From assembly GCA_049647485.1 (NCBI GenBank), contig JBARXT010000269.1:1-22374 (forward strand): a stretch of 22,374 nucleotides of DNA. The letters are read 5' to 3'. The position numbers and the translations under genes are program-made. Below the pieces are notes generated by a model. It had not been told where the DNA came from. It made no database searches and worked only from the letters and a program-made list of their open reading frames with translations. Each line of letters begins with the position of its first letter. Position 1 is the stretch's first letter. This DNA is from 62-47 sp049647485. Lineage in GTDB: Bacteria; Pseudomonadota; Alphaproteobacteria; Rhizobiales; Xanthobacteraceae. Below, in pieces: positions 15,001-20,809 of the stretch.

Positions 15001-16002
15001 TTATTCGGCCGGAACCGCCTTGTTGGCGGTCGCGGCCGAATGGGGATCGGGTAGGGTGGCGCAGTCCCGCAACAGGCCGCTGAAATAGCCGTGGGTGACG
15101 TGCGCGAGTTGCGGAAACGGCTCGCGCGTCATCAAGAGGCGGTGCAGTTCGGCAAGGCGGAAGCAGGGCACGCCCGGAAACAGGTGGTGCTCGAGGTGAT
15201 AGTTCAGGCCCCACGGCGCGATGAGATAAAGCTGCCACCACGGCGCCAGCACGGTGCGGCTCTCGTTGAGCACGTTCTCATGCTCGACCGCGTAATGCTC
15301 GGCGACGTTGCGGATATAGCGGATCGCGACGAACACCGTCATCACCGGCACGATCCAGTAAAGCACCAACTGCTTCCAGAATCCGAACGCGATCGACGCA
15401 ACCAGCAGCGCCACGAAGAACACCAGCCGCGACCGCGCGACGATCGCCGGAATGTCGCGGGTTTCCTTGTTCTTGTGGAAGCCTGTGACCGCCGCGTAAA
15501 TCTTCAGGCCGGTGAGATATTGCAGGATGTATTTCACCATGCCCGGACGCGGCTTGGGGAATTCGAATTCCTCCAGCCCGATGTTGCGGGTCCAGTCCGG
15601 ATCGCGCTCGCTGTTGAGTTCGCGGTGGTGCGCGAAGTGGCTGTTGCGATAACCGGCCATCGAGGCCGTGGTCGGCAGCGCGATGATCTCGCCGACGATG
15701 TCGTTCAGTGTGCGGTTGGCGTAGCCGCGATAATGCGCGGCGTCGTGCATCAAACCGCCGAGGCCGTTGATCCGCGAGCCGATCACGATCACCGCCAGCA
15801 GATAGATGACCGGATGCCACCAGATTTCGCTGATCGTGACGGCTGCCGCGATGGTTACGACTTCGATCAGGACGGCAAGCGTGAATTTGCGGCTGTCGAT
15901 CCGCGACAGGTCGCGGATTTCGTCCTTGGTCAACAGGCGCGGAATGTCGCGCACGCAGTTGTCGCCAAGTTTCGCCGATTTCGCGATGACGGTGGTATCC
16001 AC
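15001..16002 (-). CDS. Membrane fatty-acid desaturase
   Basis: This integral membrane di-iron oxygenase, 333 aa, introduces a double bond or hydroxyl into acyl chains. The three histidine boxes are intact: HDAAH at 86-90, HFAHH at 122-126 and HLEHH at 269-273 (NYHLEHHLFPGVPCF). Hydrophobic pairs flank them (about 40-58, 64-80, 190-225), and the boxes face the cytoplasm in this family. The GTG start at 16002 gives MDTTVIAKSAKLGD; no clear ribosome binding site precedes it, so the exact start is uncertain. It could equally be a carotenoid or sphingolipid-type hydroxylase of the same superfamily, since the third box does not separate them. It is monocistronic, convergent with the EipA-like gene and divergent from the cytochrome remnant. 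Confidence 0.92.
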   Translation of the reverse strand: MDTTVIAKSAKLGDNCVRDIPRLLTKDEIRDLSRIDSRKFTLAVLIEVVTIAAAVTISEIWWHPVIYLLAVIVIGSRINGLGGLMHDAAHYRGYANRTLNDIVGEIIALPTTASMAGYRNSHFAHHRELNSERDPDWTRNIGLEEFEFPKPRPGMVKYILQYLTGLKIYAAVTGFHKNKETRDIPAIVARSRLVFFVALLVASIAFGFWKQLVLYWIVPVMTVFVAIRYIRNVAEHYAVEHENVLNESRTVLAPWWQLYLIAPWGLNYHLEHHLFPGVPCFRLAELHRLLMTREPFPQLAHVTHGYFSGLLRDCATLPDPHSAATANKAVPAE

Positions 16003-16104
16003 GGCAGCACGTCCAGGTTGGAAAGGCCGCAGAATACCGCATCCGGAGAGATGCTCCTATGCGATTAGCGCGACGGCAACCATGTATTTTAAGGAATTAG
16101 TTAA

Positions 16105-16458
16105 GATGCCGGCCCGGTGCGGGCGCTGTACCGGAAGCAGATACGGCCGCCCGTGGACACGCTGCCGGTGCCGGCCGGATTTACGAGGGAACAGATCGTT
16201 CACGGTGACCGCGTCTTTCACGGCGAAGCCGCGAACGGACAATGCAGCGCCTGTCACGCCATCGACGGCAAGGGGACGACAAACGGCAACGACCTGACCG
16301 CCGGCATGTTCATCTGGAGCGATGGCAGCGTGAAAGAGTTGAAGCGGACCATCCTGCACAACATGGCGGTGGCGCCGGGACAGGACGGCGACCTGGAGCC
16401 GGCCGATGTCGATGCGGTGTCGGCCTGCGTCTGGGCAATCAGTCGTCAGCCGGCATAG
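16105..16458 (+). pseudogene. Cytochrome c remnant, 5' truncated
   Basis: The frame carries a class I c-type cytochrome: FTREQIVHGDRVFHGEAANG, the haem-binding motif CSACH, then AIDGKGTTNGNDLTAGMFIWSDGSVKEL and the C-terminal helix LEPADVDAVSACVWAISRQP. It lacks a signal peptide: a stop codon (TAA 16102-16104) lies just before the mature-type sequence, and the only in-frame start is GTG 16117. A c-type cytochrome without export cannot receive haem in the periplasm. The distal Met region is also degraded: related proteins have a PMPPMGG-like stretch where this one reads HNMAVAPGQDG. I therefore call it a decaying gene. An expressed, non-canonical short protein from GTG 16117 cannot be ruled out. 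Confidence 0.65.
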
Positions 16459-16639
16459 GACGCCGGCCGATATCTCCCGACGTGGAGCGCGGGGACCTTG
16501 CGTTCGTAACCCGATCGGGCCTCGATGCTCTCGCGGCAGTTTGGGTTCTCGGTGGCATCCGCGCCGGGTCGGACCAATCCCCCGGCGACATCAACAGCCA
16601 GATCGCGTTGCGCACCTGCGTTTCGAATTCCACCGTCAT
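16439..16639 (-). CDS. Possible small protein, 66 aa, downstream of a CRP-type site
   Basis: A leftward frame starts at ATG 16639 after AGGTGGTGAC, a reasonable Shine-Dalgarno. It begins MTVEFETQVRNAIWLLMSPG, which looks like a plausible amphipathic helix. The second half is Arg/Ser/Pro-rich and could be chance reading of high-GC DNA. Its end overlaps the last 20 bases of the cytochrome remnant on the other strand. The perfect CRP-type palindrome at 16705-16720 is centred about 73 bases upstream of the start. I do not recognise any family, and the call is tentative. Confidence 0.3.
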   Translation of the reverse strand: MTVEFETQVRNAIWLLMSPGDWSDPARMPPRTQTAARASRPDRVTNARSPRSTSGDIGRRPMPADD

Positions 16640-16704
16640 GTCACCACCTGAAAAGCCTGGAGCAAATCGTGCGGTGATGATTGGCCCCTCCATCCCGGGG
16701 CGGC

Positions 16705-16720
16705 TGTGATGTCGATCACA
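16705..16720. promoter_or_regulatory. CRP/FNR-family binding site
   Basis: TGTGATGTCGATCACA is a perfect 6+6 palindrome with a 4-base centre and matches the CRP core TGTGA-N6-TCACA exactly. FNR/FixK sites (TTGAT-N4-ATCAA) differ at one base per arm. For a leftward promoter at the class II distance, AATCAT at 16677-16682 would be the -10. Rightward, no matching -10 is seen. The bound regulator and target are unknown. Confidence 0.6.
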
Positions 16721-16883
16721 TAGTGATGATCGGCAAAGCCGTTCGGCGGGGCTCGTCAAACGATTGCCGGCGACCGCCACGATCGACCGGGCCGCCACCG
16801 ACATCGGGCTGTCTTAATCTTTTGTTAGGCATATCGGTGCGAGAATCAGTCAAGCGAGCGAGGGCCGGATGTACGCCCAGCTC
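16721..16883. other. Gene-free stretch between CRP-type site and terminator
   Basis: No convincing coding frame exists on either strand. The part 16815-16840 is AT-rich (CTTAATCTTTTGTTAGGC) within GC-rich surroundings. Together with the terminator just downstream it could hold the promoter of a short untranslated RNA. A 24-codon frame begins at ATG 16869 but runs through the terminator and is not credible. Confidence 0.35.
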
Positions 16884-16921
16884 AAAATGGTCCGGAGCCA
16901 CAAGCTTCCGGGCCATTTTTT
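16884..16921 (+). terminator. Strong intrinsic terminator
   Basis: AAAATGGTCCGGA (16884-16896) pairs with TCCGGGCCATTTT (16907-16919) over 13 bases with one G-U pair and a 10-base loop. The T-run is 16916-16921. The A-rich 5' arm makes it potentially bidirectional. The nearest upstream coding sequence ends more than 400 bases earlier, so the terminated transcript is unidentified. Confidence 0.8.
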
Positions 16922-17044
16922 CGTTCGGGATCGACATGGCTGAATGGCGATGTGCGCCGTCGTTCCTCGTCGTTTGGCTTTAGCCCGACACCGCCCCCGG
17001 CCACGAGATGGACGCCTGCGCTATTCTGCCCGACGGGTTTTCTG

Positions 17045-17073
17045 TTGCGCCTGTTCGTTCTCGCCATTCTAAT
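17045..17073 (+). promoter_or_regulatory. Promoter of the collagen-like lipoprotein gene
   Basis: TTGCGC (17045-17050) and TCTAAT (17068-17073) are separated by exactly 17 bases, a good sigma-70-type arrangement. The leader would be about 27 bases, containing the Shine-Dalgarno GGGAGGAG just before ATG 17107. Confidence 0.5.
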
Positions 17074-17106
17074 CCTCCGGCAAATTGCAGGCTGGGAGGA
17101 GACACA

Positions 17107-17499
17107 ATGAAAACGACGGTTGCGATTGTTACGTTGGTTGCGGCTTTGGCGCTGAGCGGTTGTAGCAAAGACCCTGGGCCGAAGGGGGATCCGGGACCGC
17201 AAGGTCCAGCCGGCGCACAAGGGGCGCAAGGGATTCAGGGCGTTCCCGGTCCCCAGGGCATTGCCGGCGCTCAAGGACCGCAGGGCGCAAAGGGCGACAA
17301 GGGGGAGAAAGGCGACAAAGGAGAGAAGGGGGATAAAGGCGATTCGACGCCGGCAAATATTCGCGCTGTCCAGGCTGACGGCGCCGTGAGCTGCGATAGC
17401 AGCGAAATGCTCGTGTCGGTGTTCTGTCCCGGCGGTGGGGCGGCGGATGGTGCAAAATGCGCGACCGCACCGACAATCGGGCTCTGCTTGAAAAAGTAA
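17107..17499 (+). CDS. Collagen-like (Gly-X-Y) lipoprotein
   Basis: This 130-aa envelope protein combines three parts. Residues 1-19 are a lipoprotein signal (MKTTVAIVTLVAALALSGC) with lipobox LSGC and acylated Cys19. After SKDP, residues 24-80 are 19 uninterrupted Gly-X-Y triplets, first rich in Pro/Gln/Ala (GPKGDPGPQGPAGAQ), then a charged GDKGEK block (63-77). Residues 81-130 are a small domain with four cysteines (96, 107, 118, 127) ending APTIGLCLKK, likely two disulfides in the periplasm or outside the cell. Bacterial collagen-like repeats form triple helices without hydroxyproline, and lysine/acid triplets such as KGD and KGE favour trimers. A lipid-anchored trimeric stalk with a C-terminal head is the natural model; its ligand is unknown. 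A strong Shine-Dalgarno (GGGAGGAG) fixes the start. It stands alone with its own promoter and a hairpin downstream. Confidence 0.9.
   Translation: MKTTVAIVTLVAALALSGCSKDPGPKGDPGPQGPAGAQGAQGIQGVPGPQGIAGAQGPQGAKGDKGEKGDKGEKGDKGDSTPANIRAVQADGAVSCDSSEMLVSVFCPGGGAADGAKCATAPTIGLCLKK
17176..17346 (+). repeat. Gly-X-Y coding repeat with GDKGEK sub-repeats
   Basis: Nineteen 9-base triplet units lie in frame. From 17293 the 18-base unit for GDKGEK occurs twice and then a third, partial copy as GDKGDS. The copies differ mainly at third codon positions (for example AAG/AAA, GGC/GGA/GGG), so the protein rather than the DNA repeat seems to be conserved. Confidence 0.8.
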
Positions 17500-17571
17500 A
17501 AAGTAAGGAGAGACAGGACATCGCGACAGCGACGTTGACGCGATGATCCAGATGTCTGACTGAAAACCCAA

Positions 17572-17593
17572 CCCGCCGGCTTCGGTCGGCGGG
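17572..17593 (+). terminator. UUCG hairpin, probable terminator of the collagen-like gene
   Basis: CCCGCCGGC and GTCGGCGGG form a 9-bp stem (one G-U) closed by C(TTCG)G, the very stable UUCG tetraloop. It lies 73 bases after the stop codon. No T-run follows on the plus strand. On the minus strand TTGGGTTTTC follows, so its direction is ambiguous. Confidence 0.55.
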
Positions 17594-17649
17594 CGCCTGT
17601 CGCAGCGGTGAGCGCGAAGATGGCCTCGTCCTGTTTGAACAGATGTCAG

Positions 17650-17700
17650 CGGACGTTCGGATGCGTCCTCACGTCCGGCATGTCGCGACGTGATTGCCGG
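17650..17700. repeat. Two overlapping, mutually exclusive inverted repeats
   Basis: CGGACGT (17650-17656) can pair with ACGTCCG (17671-17677), and CCGGCA (17675-17680) can pair with TGCCGG (17695-17700). The two share bases 17675-17677, so only one hairpin can form at a time. No gene lies here (17500-17806 is otherwise empty). Confidence 0.4.
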
Positions 17701-17741
17701 AGGTGGCCCTGAATGTGGCCCCAGCGTAATGTCCAGGAATT

Positions 17742-17778
17742 TCAAGAAAGCGAAAGATCAAGCTGCCTGCTTGATCTT
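17742..17778 (-). terminator. Probable terminator of tRNA-Asn
   Basis: AAGATCAAGC (17754-17763) and GCTTGATCTT (17769-17778) form a perfect 10-bp stem with a 5-base loop. Read leftwards, the direction of the tRNA-Asn transcript, the stem is followed by TCGCTTTCTTG, moderately T-rich. It begins 29 bases after the tRNA 3' end. Confidence 0.55.
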
Positions 17779-17806
17779 GCAGGCGTCTAACAGGCGGCAT
17801 CTTAAA

Positions 17807-17881
17807 TGGCTCCCCGGGCCGGATTCGAACCAGCGACCAACCGGTTAACAGCCGGTTGCTCTACCACTGAGCTACCAGGGA
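17807..17881 (-). tRNA. tRNA-Asn (anticodon GTT)
   Basis: Read leftwards, the acceptor TCCCTGG pairs with CCGGGGA (one G-U). The D arm is AGCTCAGTGGTAGAGC. The anticodon loop CTGTTAA carries GTT at 17847-17849 on an ACCGG/CCGGT stem, and the T arm contains GGTTCGAATCC. The discriminator is G and CCA is encoded (complement at 17807-17809). These are standard bacterial tRNA-Asn features. Confidence 0.97.
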
Positions 17882-17913
17882 ACAGAGCCGCAGCTAAGCT
17901 TGCGTTGCGGGAG

Positions 17914-17941
17914 CGTATAACAAAGCCTTCGCGGCTTGCAA
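17914..17941 (-). promoter_or_regulatory. Candidate promoter of tRNA-Asn
   Basis: Read leftwards, TTGCAA (complement of 17936-17941) and TATACG (complement of 17914-17919) are 16 bases apart; TTATAC would give 15. This lies about 32 bases upstream of the tRNA 5' end. Confidence 0.45.
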
Positions 17942-18196
17942 AGAGAAATAGAGAGGGTTCCGGCATCTTCGAAACTTCGCCGGATTACCCCGATTTGTCC
18001 GCTCGGGACCACTGGAAACGCGGCATTTGGCGCGCCGGCGTCGATAGTCTTGCATCGATGCACGCGCTGCCCTACTGCTCCGGTTCTTACATTCCTCTCC
18101 GTTTCGGCGGCCGTCTCAGGCCCTGCATTCGAATCGATATAAGCTTCCCGGGTGCTCGAAAGGAGTGCCCAAAATGGATCGGTAAAAGGATCGCCT
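17942..18196. other. Intergenic stretch before the PCMT-like gene
   Basis: No gene is supported. GATATAAG (TATAAG at 18138-18143) could be a -10 element for the downstream gene, giving a leader of about 45 bases, but no good -35 is visible. Frames covering this stretch are chance extensions from the tRNA-Asn region. Confidence 0.35.
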
Positions 18197-18865
18197 ATGT
18201 CCGACTTCGCGACGTCCGATTTCGTGACCGCCCGCCAGAAAATGGTCGATGGCCAGGTCCGCACCAGTGACGTGACCGACCAGCGGGTCATCGATGCCAT
18301 GCTGGCGGTGCCGCGCGAAGCCTTCGTTCCCGGCGACAAGACGGCGATGGCCTATCTCGACCTCGACCTCGAGGTCGGGGACAACCGCTTCCTGCTCAAG
18401 CCGGTCGTCGTCGGGCGATTGCTGCAGGCCGCAGAGGTACGACACACCGACACCGTTCTCGTGGTCGGTTGCGCGTCGGGCTATACGGCGGCGCTGGCGG
18501 CCCGGCTCGCCGGGCAGGTTTACGCCACCGATCCCGACGCCGGGCTGGTGGCGCGGGCAAAAGCCGCACTCGACAAGCTGGGTCTGACGACCGTTTCCGT
18601 CGCGGCCGCGTCGCCGGCGGACGGTGATACGGCTCATGCGCCGTATGACGTGATCGTGCTCGAAGGGGCCACCGAGATCATTCCGGAAAGCCTCTATCGC
18701 CAGTTGAAGGAAGGCGGGCGGCTGGTCGGCGTGTTCGCGAACGGCAGTGTCAAGCGCGCCCTGATCGTCACCCATTCGAATGACGATTTCGGCAGCCGGG
18801 TCCTGTTCGACGCCTCGGCCCACAACCTTCCGGGGTTGCAGCGGACGCCGGAATTCGTCTTCTGA
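18197..18865 (+). CDS. Protein-L-isoaspartate O-methyltransferase-like protein
   Basis: The product has 222 aa with PCMT-family architecture: RQKMVDGQVRTSDVTDQRVI and AMLAVPREAFVP at residues 13-45, then a SAM-binding Rossmann domain with the motif I equivalent VLVVGCASGYTAAL at 87-100, acidic YATDPDAGL, and PYDVIVLEGATEIIPESL. True Pcm enzymes repair isoaspartyl residues using SAM. Here the canonical GxGxG loop reads GCASG, and the usual substrate-side TISQPYMV segment is replaced by NRFLLKPVVVGRLLQ, so activity on isoaspartate is doubtful. This variant is the one normally found before tolC in Rhizobiales. ATG 18197 follows AAAAGGA at a good distance. It lies 283 bases before tolC on the same strand. 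Confidence 0.88.
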   Translation: MSDFATSDFVTARQKMVDGQVRTSDVTDQRVIDAMLAVPREAFVPGDKTAMAYLDLDLEVGDNRFLLKPVVVGRLLQAAEVRHTDTVLVVGCASGYTAALAARLAGQVYATDPDAGLVARAKAALDKLGLTTVSVAAASPADGDTAHAPYDVIVLEGATEIIPESLYRQLKEGGRLVGVFANGSVKRALIVTHSNDDFGSRVLFDASAHNLPGLQRTPEFVF

Positions 18866-19040
18866 TGGTCTGACTCCCGGCATTTTTGCCCCGTTTGCCG
18901 CCGGTCGCCCGTGACTCCAACCCATTGCAATCGAAGAGCGGCAAGTTGAAGGGCGGGCTGTCTTGTGCCGGGGACGGCAAGCCATGGCTGGAGGGCTGCT
19001 GTGGCTCTGTTGCCCCACTTCCAGAGTTTCCACTGTCCGC

Positions 19041-19082
19041 AACCCCCGAGGGGTTCCGTCCCGTTACTGCGGTAATTATGAT
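19041..19082 (+). promoter_or_regulatory. Candidate tolC promoter with adjacent hairpin
   Basis: AACCCC (19041-19046) and GGGGTT (19050-19055) form a tight 6-bp hairpin with a CGA loop. TATGAT at 19077-19082 is a good -10, with TTCCGT (19054-19059) 17 bases upstream as a poor -35. The hairpin could instead end the upstream transcript. Confidence 0.35.
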
Positions 19083-19148
19083 ACGTCCCGGCGGGGCATG
19101 ACCGATACCGGCCGATTCGAGAGATGCCGGATCGGCTTCCGAGAAGAA

Positions 19149-20552
19149 ATGGATGTCTGGATGGGTGGGTTTAAGAAGATTACCGGAGTAGCGGTTGCGG
19201 CTCTGCTGTTGGGCTTTGCCGGAACGACTCCCGTTCTTGCCGAGACCATCGAGGCGGCGCTGGTGCGCGCCTACCAGAACAATCCGCAGCTCAACGCGCA
19301 GCGGGCGCAGGTGCGCGCCACCGACGAAAACGTTCCGCAGGCCCTGTCGGGCTATCGGCCCAAAGTCGCCATCACCGCCAGCGCCGGCTATCAATATTCC
19401 GACGTGACGGCGTCCTCCGTCGGAGGCAACGGGCGCATTCACGGTGACCAGATTCCGCGCTCCGTCGGCATCACGGCAACGCAGACGCTGTACAACGGAC
19501 AGCAGACCGCCAACCGCACCCGTGCGGCCGAAGGTCAGGTCTCCGCCGCACGTGAGGGCCTGCGCGTGCTGGAGCAGAGCGTGCTGCTGGCAGCCTCGAC
19601 CATCTACATGGATTATCTGCGCGACTCCGCCATCGTCGAAGTCCAGCACAGCAACGTGCGCGTGCTGGAGCAGACGCTGAAGCAGACCCGCGACCGCTTC
19701 AATGTCGGCGAGGTGACGCGCACCGACGTTGCGCAGTCGGAAGCGCGGCTCGCAGCCGGCAAAACGCAGGAGCGCGCCGCCGAGGCCACCCTGAATACGA
19801 CGCGATCGAACTATCGCCGCATCATCGGCAGCGAGCCGTCGACACTGGCGCCGGGATCGCCGGTCGACCGCTACCTGCCGAACACGCTGGCCGGTGCGGT
19901 CAATCTCGGTCTGGTCGAAAATCCGAACGTCACAGCCGCGATGTTCGGCATCGATGTCAGCCATCTTCAGGTGAAGGTCGCCGAAGGCGCGCTGTTCCCG
20001 ACGGTCAGCCTGCAGGTCGGGGCGCAGCAAGGATACGAACAGCAGATATCGACGCCGCGGAGTTTCGTGGCCTCGGCAATCGCCCAGATTTCGGTGCCGA
20101 TCTATCAGGGCGGCGCGGAATACGCCTTGATTCGCCAGTCGAAGGAGACGCTGGCGCAGCAGCGGCTGGTGCTGGAGCAGGTCCGGGACCAGACCCGTGC
20201 GACGGTGGTGCAAAACTGGGGGCAGTTACAAGCCGCGAAGTCGCAAGTCACGTCGGCCCAGGCGCAGGTGCAGGCTTCGGAAATCGCATTGAACGGCGTT
20301 CGCGAGGAAGCGAAGGCCGGTCAGCGCACCACGCTCGACGTCCTCAACGCGCAGCAGGATCTGGTCAACGCGCGCGTCGCTCTGGTGACGGCGCAGCATG
20401 ATCGCGTGGTGGCTTCTTACGCGGTTCTGGGGTCGATCGGCCGGCTGTCGCCGCAGGTGCTTAAGCTGCGGACCACCATCTACGACCCCAGCGTCCACTA
20501 TCATCAGGTGCGTGATAGCTGGGGCGGGATTCGCACGCCGGACGGTCGCTAA
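19149..20552 (+). CDS. tolC: TolC-family outer-membrane channel
   Basis: This trimeric outer-membrane channel serves type I secretion and efflux pumps. The signal peptide spans residues 1-31 (MGGFKKITGVAVAALLLGFA core) with cleavage after VLA, giving ETIEAALVRAYQNNPQLNAQ, the standard TolC mature N-terminus. Both halves of the duplicated fold are visible: NVPQALSGYRPKVAITASAG, GITATQTLYNGQQTANRTRA, then RDRFNVGEVTRTDVAQSEAR in the first, and QISVPIYQGGAEYALIRQSK and REEAKAGQRTTLDVLNAQQD in the second. It has no lipobox, unlike the NodT-type channel at 2430. Total 467 aa. The start could also be ATG 19098 or 19161; 19149 gives a short n-region and follows GAGAAGAA. It belongs to the conserved block with popZ and valS. 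Confidence 0.93.
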   Translation: MDVWMGGFKKITGVAVAALLLGFAGTTPVLAETIEAALVRAYQNNPQLNAQRAQVRATDENVPQALSGYRPKVAITASAGYQYSDVTASSVGGNGRIHGDQIPRSVGITATQTLYNGQQTANRTRAAEGQVSAAREGLRVLEQSVLLAASTIYMDYLRDSAIVEVQHSNVRVLEQTLKQTRDRFNVGEVTRTDVAQSEARLAAGKTQERAAEATLNTTRSNYRRIIGSEPSTLAPGSPVDRYLPNTLAGAVNLGLVENPNVTAAMFGIDVSHLQVKVAEGALFPTVSLQVGAQQGYEQQISTPRSFVASAIAQISVPIYQGGAEYALIRQSKETLAQQRLVLEQVRDQTRATVVQNWGQLQAAKSQVTSAQAQVQASEIALNGVREEAKAGQRTTLDVLNAQQDLVNARVALVTAQHDRVVASYAVLGSIGRLSPQVLKLRTTIYDPSVHYHQVRDSWGGIRTPDGR

Positions 20553-20567
20553 ATCCGTTTCACTTTA

Positions 20568-20610
20568 GATTGTTTGGAACGGTCCGTTTTGCGGACCGTT
20601 GCTTGCAATC
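20568..20610 (+). terminator. Hairpin after tolC, probable terminator
   Basis: AACGGTCCG (20578-20586) and CGGACCGTT (20592-20600) form a perfect 9-bp stem with loop TTTTG. GATTG and CAATC outside can extend the structure. It lies 26 bases after the tolC stop. There is no T-run directly behind it, so termination strength is uncertain. Confidence 0.55.
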
Positions 20611-20809
20611 GTTTGTGACGGTGACATACCTTTGATTGTCGCGTGAAAAGCGATTCGTGCGATGCCGTTGCCATGGGACGTGATGATGGTGACGGGCCTT
20701 TGCCGGTGGATCGAGCATATGGAATCGACGCATGGCGCGTGCGTGTACGTCGATGCTGCGGCAAAGGGCGTGAAACGAAGGCCGTGATCGTGATGATGTG
20801 GAGCCGGAT

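Noticed and set aside
15091..16068. 325-aa plus-strand frame opposite the desaturase
   Set aside because: Antisense shadow; the minus strand carries all three histidine boxes.
16869..16943. 24-codon frame starting at ATG 16869
   Set aside because: It runs through the intrinsic terminator stem and T-run and has no other sign of coding.
17694..17729. Possible integrase C-terminal remnant (frame ending LNVAPA) beside tRNA-Asn
   Set aside because: Only eleven codons after a stop; no catalytic motif or duplicated tRNA 3' end was found, so integration at this tRNA is not supported.
17806..18270. Plus-strand frame beginning MAPRAGFEPATNRLTAG
   Set aside because: This is the well-known spurious translation of the opposite strand of a tRNA gene (here tRNA-Asn), not a protein.
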